This document shows, piece after piece, positions 21,654 through 33,825 of a DNA stretch of 64,000 nucleotides; position 1 is the stretch's first letter, and each line of letters begins with the position of its first letter. The DNA lies in assembly GCF_947507565.1 (NCBI RefSeq), contig NC_089183.1, forward strand, positions 1,860,001-1,924,000. The letters are read 5' to 3'. The DNA comes from Oscarella lobularis (lineage: Eukaryota; Porifera; Homoscleromorpha; Homosclerophorida; Oscarellidae). Made by a program: the position numbers and the translations under genes. The notes under the pieces are model-generated. The model saw nothing but the letters and a program-made list of their open reading frames with translations, had not been told where the DNA came from and searched no databases.

Positions 21654-24600
21654 TTGCGAATTTTCCGAATTAAACCAAAAAACACTAAAATCGCTAATAC
21701 GACCGAAATGCTACCCGAAATTCGCAATTCTTCTTTAGATTCTGTGACTGCTCTCCAAGCCAAAAAGCGAAGAACTCGAAAAAGACGCCATAATCTAGCC
21801 AATTTGGACAGGAATTCTCGAAACGCCAAAAGGAAGCGACGAATCCGAGAAGATTTCCCAAGTTCCAACCAACGACTTTCTGAGGAAGAGCAGCTCTCCA
21901 TCCTTCCAGAGTCCATCGGTTCTGAACGTAAAAGTCAAGCTCAGCAGTCCTCCAACAACTCAAAGAATCAGAATCACGATCACCTTTATTATCTGTCTAG
22001 TCCAGTCTCTCAAAGTACCCTTTGCTCAGCCACTTCTCACTGCAATGAAACAGAAACTTCTCCGAATTCTTCCCTCCCTATCAATACCACCACTCTTTCT
22101 ACCGTCGATGATGATCGAATTGTCCTTACTCTCAGCCATGATCATATTTATGTTACCCCCAACACAACCACTCATGATATTCTTACCGCAAGTAGTACTT
22201 CTCACTCCGATAGACCCCAAGATGCCCCGAATCCTCCACCACCTATAAATACCACTCTCTCCACCGTTGATGATAATCGCATTTATCTTGCTCCCAGCGC
22301 AGAACGTCATGGCATCATTAGTAGCGCTACCACCAACTGCCATAGTGCCGTAGCTTCCCCCAATTTTGTTGTTCTGCGTGTTGTGTTACCTCCTTTCGTC
22401 GATCTTCGCACATTAGCACTACCGACATCCTCATCACAGTCGACTCCTTTTACAACGGTAAGATTTCAGCCTCAAGCTACAGTGCCCGATGAAATTCCGT
22501 CTCCTCAAGTACCAGTCCGCAACGAACGTACACAAACCGAAACAGTAACCCAGGCTCGACGACGCCCTCGAACTGCACGACGCGCTTTTACCTACGATCG
22601 GGCAGCCTCTTTCAATGACGCAGACATTGGAAGAATGACAGCTACCTGTCCGAAATGCCATGCCCGAAAATGGTCTTCCGAAACCCCCTGCATGTGCTGC
22701 AACTTAGGCAAAGTCTCTCTTCCCCCTTCGCTTCCACCACCGCCGCCACTCCACCATCTCTTAACGTCTACTGACAGCGACGCCTTACTTTTTCAAGACA
22801 AAATTCGTAAATACAACGCCTGCTTCCAAATGACTTCGTTTGGCGCTAATCGAAGAATCATTGAACCCGGTTTCATGCCCACGTTTAAAATTCAAGGCCA
22901 GGTCTATCACAGAATAGGCTCTTTAGCGGCAGATGACGACCAACAAGCCGCATTTCTTCAAATCTACTTCATCGATGACTACGTTCAGCAAGCCCACCAA
23001 AGAATTCGAAATCAAAGAAGTGGAGAAGCGGAGTTGAATTTCCAAACAGTTCTACACATTCAACAAATGCTTGCCGATTGCAACCCTTACATTTCGGTTT
23101 TCAAAACGGCCCGAGAGCAAAACATTCCTTGAAACCACACGATAGTCATTCGGGCCGACAAAACGCCGACCGGACAACATCCCGGCAGATACAATGCTCC
23201 ATCCACAGCAGACGTCGCTGCTTTGATTGTAGAGGAAGATGAAGCAAACCACAGAAATGTCATCCTTACCCAAAGAGACGGTCCGCTGAAACGCGTAAAC
23301 GAAACGCACCGTAGCTACGATGCTTGGCAATATCCTCTCCTCTTTCCTCGAGGAGAGGACGGTTACTACCTAGAAATTTGGCAAATAGACCCCAATACGC
23401 GCGAAGAAAACATCGAAAAACGAGCATCACCTTTGCAGTACTACAGCTACAGAATGATGATGCGAGACGACGACTTCAACGTCTTCCTCCGCGGCAAAAA
23501 GCTTTCTCACCAGTACTTCGTAGATATGTATGCGAAAATCGAAGCTCAGAGACTGAACTACTTTCGCTACAATCAAAAAACTATCCGGGTTGAAGATTAC
23601 TGTCATCTTAGAGACGCTATTCAAAACGATGGCAACGTTCAAGACATAGGGCAATTGGTCATCCTCCCGTCCACTTTTATAGGAGGCCCCAGATACATGC
23701 ACGAACGATTTCAAGACGCAATGTCATACGTCAAAAACTACGGAAAACCAGACCTTTTCGTAACCATGACGTGCAATCCCAACTGGCCCGAAATAACCGC
23801 GGAACTTCTTCCTAACCAAAAGCCGCAGGACCGCCAAGATTTGATAGCGAGAGTCTTTCACCTAAAAGTTAAAAAATTGATGTCGTTAATCAACAAAAAA
23901 TGTCCTTGGTCCGTGTCGAGCTCACGTCTACTTGATAGAATGGCAAAAACGCGGTCTACCTCATGGACCGCCACTGCACAAAGCACTTTCCCAAGTCCTT
24001 CACCGAGCACACCATTACCGGAAATGACGGATATCCCCAATACCGCAGAAGATCTCCCGAACAAGGAGGAATCCAAGCACGATTGTCTAGACGCAGCATG
24101 CCAATAGATAACAGAGTGGTCGTTCCGTACAATCCTTATCTGCTACGCACTTTCCAGTGCCATCTTAACGTCAAAATTTGCAGCTCTGTCAAAGGAGTCA
24201 AGTACATCTGTAAATACATCAACAAAGGTCAAGACATGGCTGTTTTTGGCGTGCGTGACCAAGATAGAAACGATGAAATCAAGTGCTTTCAAGCGGCCAG
24301 GTACATTAGCACCAACGAAGCAATCTGGCGAACCTTCTCCTTCTCAATTCACGATCACTCTCCCACATTGCAAAAACTTCACGTTCACCTAGAAAATGGA
24401 CAAAGAGTTTATTTTACTCCGCAAACAGCAAAAGACCAAGCAGAAGAGCCACCGCACACAACGCTCACGCGATTTTTTGAATTATGTTCCAAAGACGGTT
24501 TTGCCCGAACTCTGCTGTACAACGAACTGCCCAAATATTACGTTTGGAAAAACAAAAACTGGAAACAAAGAGAGCGCGGAACACCGGTTCTAAACTACGC

Positions 24601-25045
24601 CGGCGTCAAACAATCCGATGCGATTGGACGCGTCTACACCGTGCACCCGAACAACAGGGAATGCTATCACCTACGCCTTCTCCTACACGTAGTCCGACGA
24701 CCGACGTCTTTCCAAGACCTCAAAACCGTCGACGGTGACGTTTGCGCTATCTACAAGGAAGCGTGCCAACGACGTGGCCTTCTGGAATGCGACGCTCATT
24801 GGGATCAAGCTCTTGCAGAAGCTGCACTTACCCGAATGCCCAAGCACATTCGAGATATGTTCGCCATAATGCTTCACACGTGTTCTCTGTCGGAACCACT
24901 CGCGCTCTGGCAAACTCACAAAGAATCAATGTCCGAAGACTTCCTTTTTTACCAACGGCGTCTTATCGAAAATCCCAATTTTGACTACGCCGAATCCATT
25001 TTTAACAGAGCTCTTATATACCTTGAAGACAAGACACTCATTTCC
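21654..25045 (+). pseudogene. Helitron Rep part of Rep-helicase protein
   Basis: Rolling-circle replication initiator half of the Helitron protein. The N-terminus is Lys/Arg-rich, then Ser/Thr/Pro-rich; a zinc finger (CPKCHARKW...CMCC) lies near 22650-22700. An in-frame TGA at 23130-23132 interrupts it. The core continues with GGPRYMHERFQDAM and DLFVTMTCNPNWPEI. At about 23930-23965 the block HVYLIEWQKRGLPH appears in a shifted frame and then jumps straight to CTKHFPKSFTEHTITG. The sequence that normally follows GLPHAH, including the second His of the HUH site, is deleted. The two-tyrosine motif YICKYINKG is intact (about 24203-24225). Strand cleavage by this copy should be lost. Two frame changes (about 23960 and 25040) separate the pieces. 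Confidence 0.85.
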
Positions 25046-26558
25046 AAATGGACAAGTTCTTACAGAGTACAGCTTGCCTGCCCCCGATAGGTCTCATCCC
25101 GCATCATCTACCGATCTGCCCAGAGAAGTCGCACTCGAATACGCCTATGACAGAGATGAATTACAGCAAATGGTAGATCACAGAACACCCCTTCTCACAC
25201 TAGACCAGCGCACAGCCTACGACGCAATTCTGCAACTCGCTCGAGACGAAACAGGAAGCATCGTCTTCCTCGACGCCCCCGGAGGAACAGGGAAAACGTT
25301 TCTTCTCAATTTACTCCTAGCGAAAATTCGACTGCAAGGCGACATAGCAATTGCAGTAGCCTCATCAGGAATAGCAGCAACACTTCTATCAGGCGGAAAA
25401 ACGGCGCATTCCACTTTTAAACTACCGCTAAATTTACATAACACCGATAGGCCCATTTGCAACATAAAGAGAGGTACCGCAAGAGCCGAACTACTTCGAC
25501 GTGCTAAGATTATAGTCTGGGACGAATGCACGATGTCTCACAAGCAAGCTCTAGAAGCCCTGAACAGAACACTCCAAGACCTGCAACACAATGAGCTACT
25601 GATAGGAGGACTACTTTTGGTGCTTGCAGGTGACTTCCGACAAACACTTCCCATAATTGAACGTGGAACCCGAGCCGACGAAATCAGTGCCTGCTTGAAA
25701 TCTTCCAAAGTCCTCTGGCCTTACGTTAAAACGTTTCATCTTGAAAAGAACATGCGAGTTCACAGATTTCACGACGTTCGTGCAGGTCAATACGCCGATC
25801 TCCTCCTTCGAATTGGAGACGGAAAAATTCCACCTAACCCCGCTAACGGTCTTATCAAAATACCCTGCGGAAATCTGGTCGACACCCTAGAAAAGCTCCA
25901 AGACAGCGTCTTTCCCGATGTTTCCCAGAATTTTTTCGACGTCGATTGGCTTTCCGAACGTGCAATTTTAGCACCTACGAATGAAAGCGTTCACTTGATC
26001 AACGAATCTCTCTTAGACCAAATACCAACCGAAGAGCAAATCTACCTATCCATAGATACCACTACCGAAATCGACGACGCCGTTCAATATCCAACGGAAT
26101 TCCTCAATTCTCTGACTCCTACGGGTATGCCACCCCACAGACTCCGACTTAAAATCGGCACACCCATACTCCTTCTAAGAAACCTCGATCCCCCTAAACT
26201 CTGCAATGGAACCAAACTAATTGTCAGACGACTTCGCCGCTACATCATCGAAGCCGAAATAGCCATAGGACAATATCGGGGAGAGACAATTTTTATTCCA
26301 AGAATTCCTCTCATTCCCTCCGACACCACCATACCTTTCAAGCGCCTACAATTTCCTATCCGTTCCTCCTTTGCCATGACTATTAATAAATCCCAAGGAC
26401 AGACACTCAAAACGGTAGGCCTCTTCCTCACTACCCCCTGTTTCTCTCACGGGCAATTCTACGTTGCCTGCTCCAGAGTAAGGAGCCCCAACAATATCCA
26501 CATTCTCTCCGAATCAGATGAAACAGCGAATGTTGTTTATACCGAAGTTCTACTCTAA
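25046..26558 (+). pseudogene. Helitron Pif1-type helicase part
   Basis: Superfamily 1 DNA helicase domain that unwinds the transposon strand. It joins the Rep part after a frameshift near 25040 (NGQVLTEYSLPAPDR) and is then open to the TAA at 26556-26558. Walker A is GGTGKTFLLN (about 25281), motif II is WDECTM (about 25519), and GDFRQTLPI is motif III. The C-terminal RSSFAMTINKSQGQT and FYVACSRVRSPNN blocks are motifs V and VI of Pif1 family helicases. All ATPase motifs are present, so this domain is better preserved than Rep. An upstream in-frame start at 24981 belongs to the shifted frame and is probably not used. Confidence 0.88.
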
Positions 26559-26728
26559 AAAATTACACCTTTCTTCACCATACCACTGTAATCAGCAACC
26601 ACGTGCAACAGCACCCCCAACATTTTTGGGCCACGTCGCGTGTGCACCTCCCCGTTGGTGTGGCCTGGGTAACGCCGAAACACACGCATATCATCCCCAC
26701 TTATTTACAAACGATGACACATTTATAT

Positions 26729-26755
26729 ACCCGTCGAAGACGGGTACACAGCTAG
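26729..26755 (+). other. Helitron 3' terminal hairpin and CTAG
   Basis: A 7-bp GC-rich stem with a GAA loop, then ACACAG and CTAG. This is the stop signal at which rolling-circle transfer of a Helitron ends. Confidence 0.75.
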
Positions 26756-27620
26756 TATATAGTGTATTGACTGGTACTGTAAAGGGAAAGATATGGGCTA
26801 TTGCTATTGCTATTGCAATCAGACGTTATAACACTGCAGTACTGTATTGGCAAAGTCATGCTCTGTCAACTCCTCGAATACGTCGAGCTAGCTGGATGTC
26901 CTTCGGCATTGTCGTCACTCTCCTAGCATGAATAGCGCACAGATTACTAGAAAAGAATCTAAAAATTGGATAAATACAAGTTAGAAACCGGTTGGTTACA
27001 GGTTACATGTTACAGGTTACATGTTAAAAGTTGCCAGTTTCAAGTTACAAGTTGTAAGTTGACTGTTGCATGTTGCGACTTGTAAAGCACACGGTTTTTG
27101 TTGTATTGAGTGTCAAAAAGGCTCTCTTTATTTCGATTTTTTATAACATCGAGGCGTCATCACACTGTTAAAATAGGAGGTGTCGCTGCATCCCAGATTG
27201 TGGTTCAAAACGCTTGCCACAGGAGTGAACCACTATTGGGCTTCGCGGAACACCTTTGTCTGGTGTTTTCTCAACCTCACTGCCCTTAGGTCCGGCGAGC
27301 CTCGCGCAGGTGTTAGCCAACACCATATAGAGCGTTACACAGTCACTTAAGAATGACAGACTAACTCTTACACATAAGGATAATTTAGTACCCTGATTTT
27401 TTATTAGGATTAAAATCATTATTAATTACTTAAAAATAATAAAAAATAATTAAAAAATAATTTAATTGTTTTTCTTCTTTTCTCACTTTTCTTTCACAAT
27501 TCTTCGGCTGTAGAATTTCTTTTGCTCTACATAAAGGGGCGTGATGGAGTTCCTAATTGTTCAGGTGTAATAGATATTCTCTGCTTATAATTTTATCAAA
27601 TTTCATTAGCCTTTGTGGGT
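26756..27620. other. Non-coding, with a degenerate GTTACA minisatellite
   Basis: No gene is visible. Between about 26995 and 27085 the unit GTTACATGTTACAG recurs in degenerate form and drifts into GTTGCATGTTGC. From 27415 to 27480 the sequence is an AT-rich TTAAAAATAAT run. Confidence 0.5.
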
Positions 27621-27714
27621 CCTGCAAATGGAAACTGAAAGAGATGCCCGTATGTTTAGCGTACTAATCCCTACGTCATTTGTACGGGTATGTCTTACAG
27701 TTTCCATTTGCAGG
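27621..27714. mobile_element. Short MITE with CCTGCAAATGG ends (copy 1)
   Basis: Ninety-four bases bounded by a 17-base perfect inverted repeat, CCTGCAAATGGAAACTG at 27621-27637 and its complement at 27698-27714. A second copy lies at 31881-31992. No target duplication is evident, so the family cannot be assigned. Confidence 0.7.
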
Positions 27715-29760
27715 AAGCGACTGCAAACGGCATCGTGAAAGGAATCCTGTGTGCGCGATCGTGCGTAAAACTATTCGGGTGTTTATCGTACGCGTCCGGG
27801 GCTCTTCGCTTGCAGAAAAGGACTGTACGGGTGAGATCTCCAGCTTCTGCAGCTATGAAAGCCATCTCCCTCGCTCGACATCAGCCGCTACAACAAGCAG
27901 AGCACACGGTCGGCTCGGCTCCGAACCGTTTTCGCAACGAAGTAGCTTTACCCGCTCCTCGAAGCGGACAATGCTCAAGGTACGATACTCTTCCTCGCGT
28001 TTTATAATGCACCGAGAACGTGTCTTGATGCGTTTACTCGTCTTCGCTGCCTGAACGGTGCGCTTTGTAAGACGACCATTATCTATCGTTTGAAACCTTT
28101 AGAAATTCGATTCGCGATCGAGCCATTTATGAAGAGCAAGGTGACGAAGAGGTAGACCGCAAGGTCCCAACGTCCTCGGCACGACGGGTCGGTATCAACG
28201 GCCTGACCGCGGAGATTGGCGACTTCCTCATAGTCGCTGTCTCCTAAACTGCCTGTATGCCTCCTCCGGATATGAGGCAATAACGTCTAAACTGCCGCGT
28301 CTCCTGGGCACGAGCCGAAAAACTGCCCAACTTCATGGCGTGTATCTTCTAATAGAGGCTGCTATATTTCATTGGCAGTCTCTCCAGGAGAATGACGCCT
28401 ACAGAAAACGTGCCTGCATGCCTCGACAGAGTACGCAAGCAGGCACATAAACCTGTGGGGACTGCAGTCTCAGTCTCATCCGTGCCTCGCCTGCTCCTGT
28501 ATGGGGCGGGTGGGGCACACCGGGAGGGGGAGGGGAGGGAATACGCAGAAACGCCAGACAGATTTTTTGTATACTTTATCTTTAATAAAATTTTGAACAT
28601 GGTGTTCCCTACTTTCGCGTGCATCTGACGTACAACGCGCGCGGACGACGTGCTCACGCTCGTGTAGGCCCGGACGACTCGCGCAACTCCAAAGCGCGCG
28701 GCGCGCGCGAGTCGCTCGAAAGCCGCGCTTGCTTTTGTCTCCATACCCTGAAGATCAAAAGCCTCATGCAACAACAAACTATGCTCATGCAAAAAACTCA
28801 TGCAAAAAGATGACTGTTTCTTCTTTTCGTTTCGCCTTCAGTAAGGTCCGTTCAGAGAAAAAGCTAAAGAGAAAAAAATTAGAAAGAACAAAGAAAGAAA
28901 TCTTGGCCTATCTCCTCTTCTCGCCAGACTCAGCTTTGCCCCAGCCAGTAACCAAACGAAACCCTGCAAATTGAATCAAAGATTTTTGAATAAATTGGTG
29001 GGAGCGTACCTGATCAACAAATGAATGGAGGCGTTGGCAGGATAAAGAATCCAATGACGATCTTCCTCTTTTTTTTCCGTTTGCCTTTCCATCTGCGTAT
29101 ACGCGTGGCTCCGAATACGAAAATCGTCGTCGGTCATTTCGTAATCGATCTGACGAGAGAAAGCGATCGTTACGACGCGAAAAACGAAAGAGGAGCTGAG
29201 GAGGTGGGTCTCACCAGGGAGCCCAGCGACGTGGCGCCTTTGTCTTTCCGTTCCGCAGACGCACTCCTTCGCGAAGGACTGCGAGACGCGCTGCTGAGAG
29301 AAAATAAACGCGTGCAATTGACCGAATGGGCTCCCGTTTACTCACGCAGCTTCGAATTGACGTCCGGAACTTCGTGCTTTCTCTTCTCGGCCGCCCTGAA
29401 TGCGGTCAACGTGCGTCGCGCGATCCGCTTCTCGGCCGGCGACTCGTCGACTCGTCGAGTCGTCGAGAATTTCACGTGATTTTGGAAGCCCCGGCTGCGC
29501 TCGCTGCACGTGAACCATCTATGCGTGAACCACCAATTAAGAATGCGCCCTGGATAGATATAATATTTAGTATCCCTCATCGCTTCACATACGTTCTTCT
29601 GCTGCTAACTCATGTATGGCCTATAAAATTAGAAGCATTTTTTGACGAAACAGCCTATTGATTAATTAATGGCTATACTTTGGCCCTTGAGCATCCACCT
29701 TTGTCGGAAATGATGTAGACAACTGTTTCTGGTATAAGGTAGTCAAACACTTTGCTCGTC
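27715..29760. other. No recognised gene
   Basis: Long open frames exist (27680-28054 plus, 28349-28801 minus, 29021-29479 plus), but none has a domain that I recognise. The 29021-29479 frame includes a plausible hydrophilic segment (VVGHFVIDLTRESDRYDAKN) and could be an exon, without supporting splice context. A G-rich run lies at 28500-28540. Confidence 0.35.
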
Positions 29761-29779
29761 TATAAAATAAATTTTCATT

Positions 29780-30345
29780 TATATGTGTGAGGTTTGTAGC
29801 AGTTTTTTACGTTTCGAAATAAATCCTCATCAATGTCGAATAGTACGTTTTTCTTTGCCTTGCTTTTTTGTTTAACAAATCGCTCGATGAGAATAGGCAG
29901 TATCGTATCAATGATTTTCGACGGAAAAGTGAAAGGAGGTTTTCTTTCTGAGAAGACGTCCATGGTGATTAGTTAAGCCCTTCCTGGTACGACTCACTTT
30001 TTCCATTTCTTCCAAATCTAAAAATGTCAGTGTCTGTCACATCAACCTACAACTCAATATTGTCTTTGAAAAGGACTTATTGAACAAGTTCATATATTAA
30101 CCTTCAATTGGTGAACTTGCTCTAAATGTTCCATCCGATTTTGAAGATATTGCTTGATGTCGTCCTTAGAAAGGGTTTTTAGTCTACGGCAGCGGAATAA
30201 ATTATTACTAGACACCATCAACGCATTACACATATGGCATTTACAAGTTATTGATGAATTCAGACGTATGTTCCTCAGTGAAATCCGACTCCGAGCCGAG
30301 TACTACGACGTCATCGTTGTCATCGCTCTTAACGTCATCTTGTAC
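29780..30345 (-). pseudogene. Possible spliced coding remnant, unrecognised
   Basis: On the minus strand several short open pieces are bounded by plausible splice signals. One runs from about 30340 (DDVKSDDNDDVVVLGSESDF), then LKTLSKDDIKQYLQNRMEHL down to about 30105. Another runs from about 29945 to 29780 (FPSKIIDTILPILIERFVKQ), preceded on the minus strand by CTTAACTAA and TCTTCTCAG, resembling a branch point and acceptor. Introns would be short, as in the confirmed genes of this window. I do not recognise the protein, and the exon boundaries are uncertain. Confidence 0.3.
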
Positions 30346-30359
30346 GAAAATTAACAAAA

Positions 30360-31880
30360 TTGCACATCTATTATTGAAGAAGTAACTATGGCCTACCGCT
30401 TCCTTTTCTTTCCTCCCGCGTAATTGGCTTTATGCAGTTATACAGTATCGTCGACGTTATCCATTTACGCACGTTTCCAGTGTCCGCCTAAATAGCGCTA
30501 TCAAACTGCACATCATTTAGCCACTGTCATTCTAACCTGCGTAAATTGAATTTCTGAGTTGAAGATGTATTTTAGAGCGTACTACACAACAAAAAAACTG
30601 TTTGAAATTACTCTGTCTGTTTGTCTTGTGAAATGTAGAGGAATGTGTGATGTTTTGTCGCAGACAGGCGAAAAGTTGCGATTTCTCAGCTGCGAAGGAA
30701 TGAATTCAAGTGCAACTTAGAAGTTTAACTACCTGCCTAGAATGGCATCGAACCATGATAGTTTGCACTGGCTGCGACTTCGCTTTCAAAGTTCGAGGTT
30801 GGGGCAGCCACATTTTCCTACGGCTTTAGCTTTCTCTACTAAACACTACGCGGCTTTCGCCGTTGCTCGCCAAAAATGCCCTTATCAATTAAATCAAGTG
30901 ATTTTACTGTATTTAATGCAGAATTTGTCGAGAAATCGATTTGTGCTAACAGTTTCAAAATCGGACAAAGCGTTCGCGAGTTATTAACGAATGAAAAATC
31001 ACAAGTCCCGGATGTAATGTTTAAACATCAATATTTTCTAAATTTCGCTCTTTTAACAGACCAAATTTTTTTAATTCAATTGTTTTATAACCATACTGCT
31101 GTGGTTACAATTTCAAATTTGTTGACATAGCCGTTTCAGTAATCAATAATCACCAAATTTCACATATAAATGTGAATATTTTGGAAACCGGTGCAGATAT
31201 GACATAAATTTTTTTTGGAAATGAGATAAGGAATGCGTCCGCGTGTTCCAGGTGCAAAGAGATTTCATTTCAAGGACTTTATTTTTTGAAAAAATTAAAA
31301 AAAATACAAAACATTATTTTAAAAAATCGACACTTTTTACAAAGCTTCTACTTCGCATTGAGACTCTGAATAAAATCTAAGAGAAGAGATTTAGAGAGTT
31401 AACTTGAAAAAGTGCTATAAAATTTTCCCGTTTCCTTTTGCAGCCAACAGCACGCTGCTAGTGTCTTCGCTGACCCTTCTTGCGTCTTCGCATCACACTA
31501 AGGAGCCCAAAAACATCTCTCAGAGGACGTCTTCATTCGACCTCCGACTTCCGGTTAGAACCGCGGACGATTTGTGGTCTTAGACCCACTAACGGGTCTT
31601 TTCGTAGCGCACCGAAGCGAGCTGACGCGAGCTACGGCAGTCTATACGCGTCAAACTCGCTGCACGGAGGATTCCCGCGAAGACGGTAGTCATCCACAGT
31701 TCGCTTTGGTCAGCCAAAGTTGGCTTTAGTCAGCCAAACCTTCGCAAGCTCACCTGAAAGACGAGAGACGTTCGTCGCCGTCGTCGCGCGCTGTGAGGAC
31801 AACACACCCGCCATCGTCTTTCCCAACGAAATACGCCCTCCTGCTTGCGTACAATGTACGCAGACAGTTTGCTTACGGTT
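30360..31880. other. Non-coding stretch
   Basis: AT-rich sequence with no supported gene. Short open frames at 30742-31130 have no recognisable domain. From 31440 to 31880 the sequence becomes GC-richer, with degenerate repeats of CAGCCAAA and ACGGGTC, still without coding support. Confidence 0.45.
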
Positions 31881-31992
31881 CCTGCAAATGGAAACAGTTT
31901 ACGGCAGTACTGCACATAATTACATAGATATGCATGCGTGCGCACGACTTACGGGTATCTATGACGTCGTTCTTTCAGTTTCCATTTGCAGG
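31881..31992. mobile_element. Short MITE with CCTGCAAATGG ends (copy 2)
   Basis: It has the same terminal inverted repeat as copy 1 (CCTGCAAATGGAAAC at 31881, complement ending 31992), plus a shared TACGGGTAT motif inside. The two copies are in the same orientation, 4.2 kb apart. Confidence 0.7.
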
Positions 31993-32453
31993 ACACACAG
32001 CCTTCAATTTACGTTACATGAAAGAAGGCAACGGAAATGATAAAATAACTACAGTACCTTTAGCAAAGACGTCTAATAAGCAAAACCTTAAGGTGGTATC
32101 GTGGGGTTACGCCCACGTTTTTGACTATTTTTGGAGAAAAATAAAATTTTTTTAAAAAAGTGTTTCAACCTTCCTCTTTCGATTCTGCCTAATGTTTTGG
32201 TCGTGCGACTTCAGCAACTTGCGAAAAAACGCGTAATTAGGAGGGGCGTTTTCGACAACTTCTAAACAGCGTTCAATTCCCGTTTTCTTGGCTCCGCTTG
32301 TGTTCTCTGACGCCTACGTATTCGTTTCAGCCGTTTTCAGCGTCTAAAGAGGGTTATAAAGCCACATTTTCGCAGCTCTTTTTTTGTCTAACGCGCGCGC
32401 GTGCGACAAGTTTTGCGGCTGTTTCTGTGCTTTTCCGCCTCTCTTTGGCTAAA

Positions 32454-33825
32454 ATGGGTCGGCGATCGAAATCGAAACGCGCTGGATTCCGAGGAACTCC
32501 TTCGTACGCGAAGAAAGCCGCTGCTGGATCGTCACGAAGCGAACCGGATGTCGCTGGCGTGGCCGGAAATCACGATGAAAGGAATGAGCAGCCGTCTGCG
32601 GCCGGAGCGTCGGCTAAAAAGCTCGCCAACGCTCCTTTATCGTGGGCACGCATCGGGCATACGACGGCGCCTCGGGAAGACGGCTTGACGGCTATATCAA
32701 ACACCCACCCCCCTACATACCGTCTAATTGATATGCGGCAGCTAATCGTTGCCATTTTGTCCTTTCTCGTTTGCCGGAGTTGCAAAAAGGGCAGAATATC
32801 GCTGCTCGAAGACGAAAAGGAGCGAAAGGGATTTGCGTCAAAGATCGTTATGTCGTGTGACGAATGCTCCGCGTCCCATTCGTTTTTCACGTCTGGTCTT
32901 CGTCCTGGCACGCGTGGGCATAGCTTCGACGTCAATCGCCGAACAGCGCTTGCCGCAGTAGGAACAGGCTCGAACCGAGCTGGATTTGTTCGATTTGCAG
33001 GAGTAATGAACATGCCGGCGCCTCCACTTTACGACAGCTGGGATCAGCATATGGAGGGACTAAGCGACGTCCTGGGGATGGTGGGAAAGCTCTAGATGTT
33101 GCATCTAATTTAGAGTAACTAGTTTTTCATAGGTTTTTGAAGAGTCTGCCAGACAGGCTGTAAAAACAAAGAGAAGTCGTCTCGGAGCTGCTGACGACGA
33201 CGTCATCGACGCAGCGATTTCTTTCGACGGCACCTGGGCTCGACGTGGCTTCAGTTCTTTATACGGCGTTCAGGCAGTCGTTCTGGATGGCAGCGTCATC
33301 GACTTCAACGTGTTTTCGTCCCTCTGTAAGGCCTGCCAAAAAATGGAGGAGTCCGGGTAATCTGAAAATAAAGTCTTTGAAAGCCATACTATTTTCTGTA
33401 AATAGAATTGACAAACGCAGTCCTGAGTATGAGCAGTGGCTAGAAAACCACAAGCCCAGGTGCCGGAGAAATTACGTTGGCTCCTCAAAGGCCATGGAAA
33501 CGGTGGGAGCGGAGGTGCTTTTCAAGCGTTCGATCGAGAAGCATAAATTGAGGTGAATGATTGCTTTGTTGCTTCTCACGTTTCAAACTGTTATTATAGA
33601 TACACTACGTTTATCGGCGATGGTGACTCAAGTTCGTATGATGCAGTAAAAGCCGTATATGGAGACGAGCACCCAGTCCGGAAACTCGATTGCGTTGGTC
33701 ACGTGCACAAGAGGATGGGTGCTCGTCTCCGAACTTGGGTCACCAACAACAAGAAAATCGTTATGGACGATGGTGGAAACCCAACAGGGAGAAATCGTCT
33801 CACCCACGTCGCCATTGACCAGTAG
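32454..33825 (+). pseudogene. MULE transposase (Mutator domain), spliced, 3'-truncated
   Basis: Transposase of the animal Mutator-like type. The start is ATG 32454 (MGRRSKSKRAGFRG), a basic N-terminus. Exon 1 has a Cys cluster (CRSCKKG...CDECSASHSF) and FAGVMNMPAPP, with a one-base frame problem near 33085. Exon 2 (33133-33356) holds AISFDGTWARRGFSSLYGVQ with the first catalytic Asp. Exon 3 (33406-33552) holds FKRSIEKHKLR. Exon 4 (33600-33825) holds YTTFIGDGDSSSYDAV with the second Asp, and CVGHVHKRMG. Introns of 49 and 47 bases have GT/AG ends and keep the frame. After HVAIDQ the homology stops where an antisense integrase-type element begins, so the third acidic residue is lost. The lineage could once have mobilised the foldbacks at 173-3376 and 48630-49187. 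Confidence 0.82.

Larger units (their letters stand above)
20794..26755 (+). mobile_element. Helitron rolling-circle transposon
   Basis: The 3' end is well defined: a 7-base-pair hairpin (ACCCGTC-GAA-GACGGGT, 26729-26745), six bases, then CTAG at 26752-26755 followed by T. The best 5' end is TCTATACTCAAAAG at 20794, preceded by A, which fits the TC start and the A/T insertion site of Helitrons; this end is less certain. Between them lie Rep and Pif1-type helicase coding regions in the same orientation. No inverted repeats or target duplication are expected. The leader (20830-21650) is pyrimidine-rich, with repeated CGTCG-type motifs. Confidence 0.83.

Noticed and set aside
20830-21740. Long overlapping open frames on both strands (up to 234 codons) upstream of the Helitron protein
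   Set aside because: Composition is repetitive CGTCG-rich on one strand; overlapping frames are open in several phases and show no domain. This fits a GC-rich leader rather than genes.
28349-28801. 150-codon minus-strand frame as a gene
   Set aside because: No domain, biased composition over a G-rich run, and no splice or start context; not supported.
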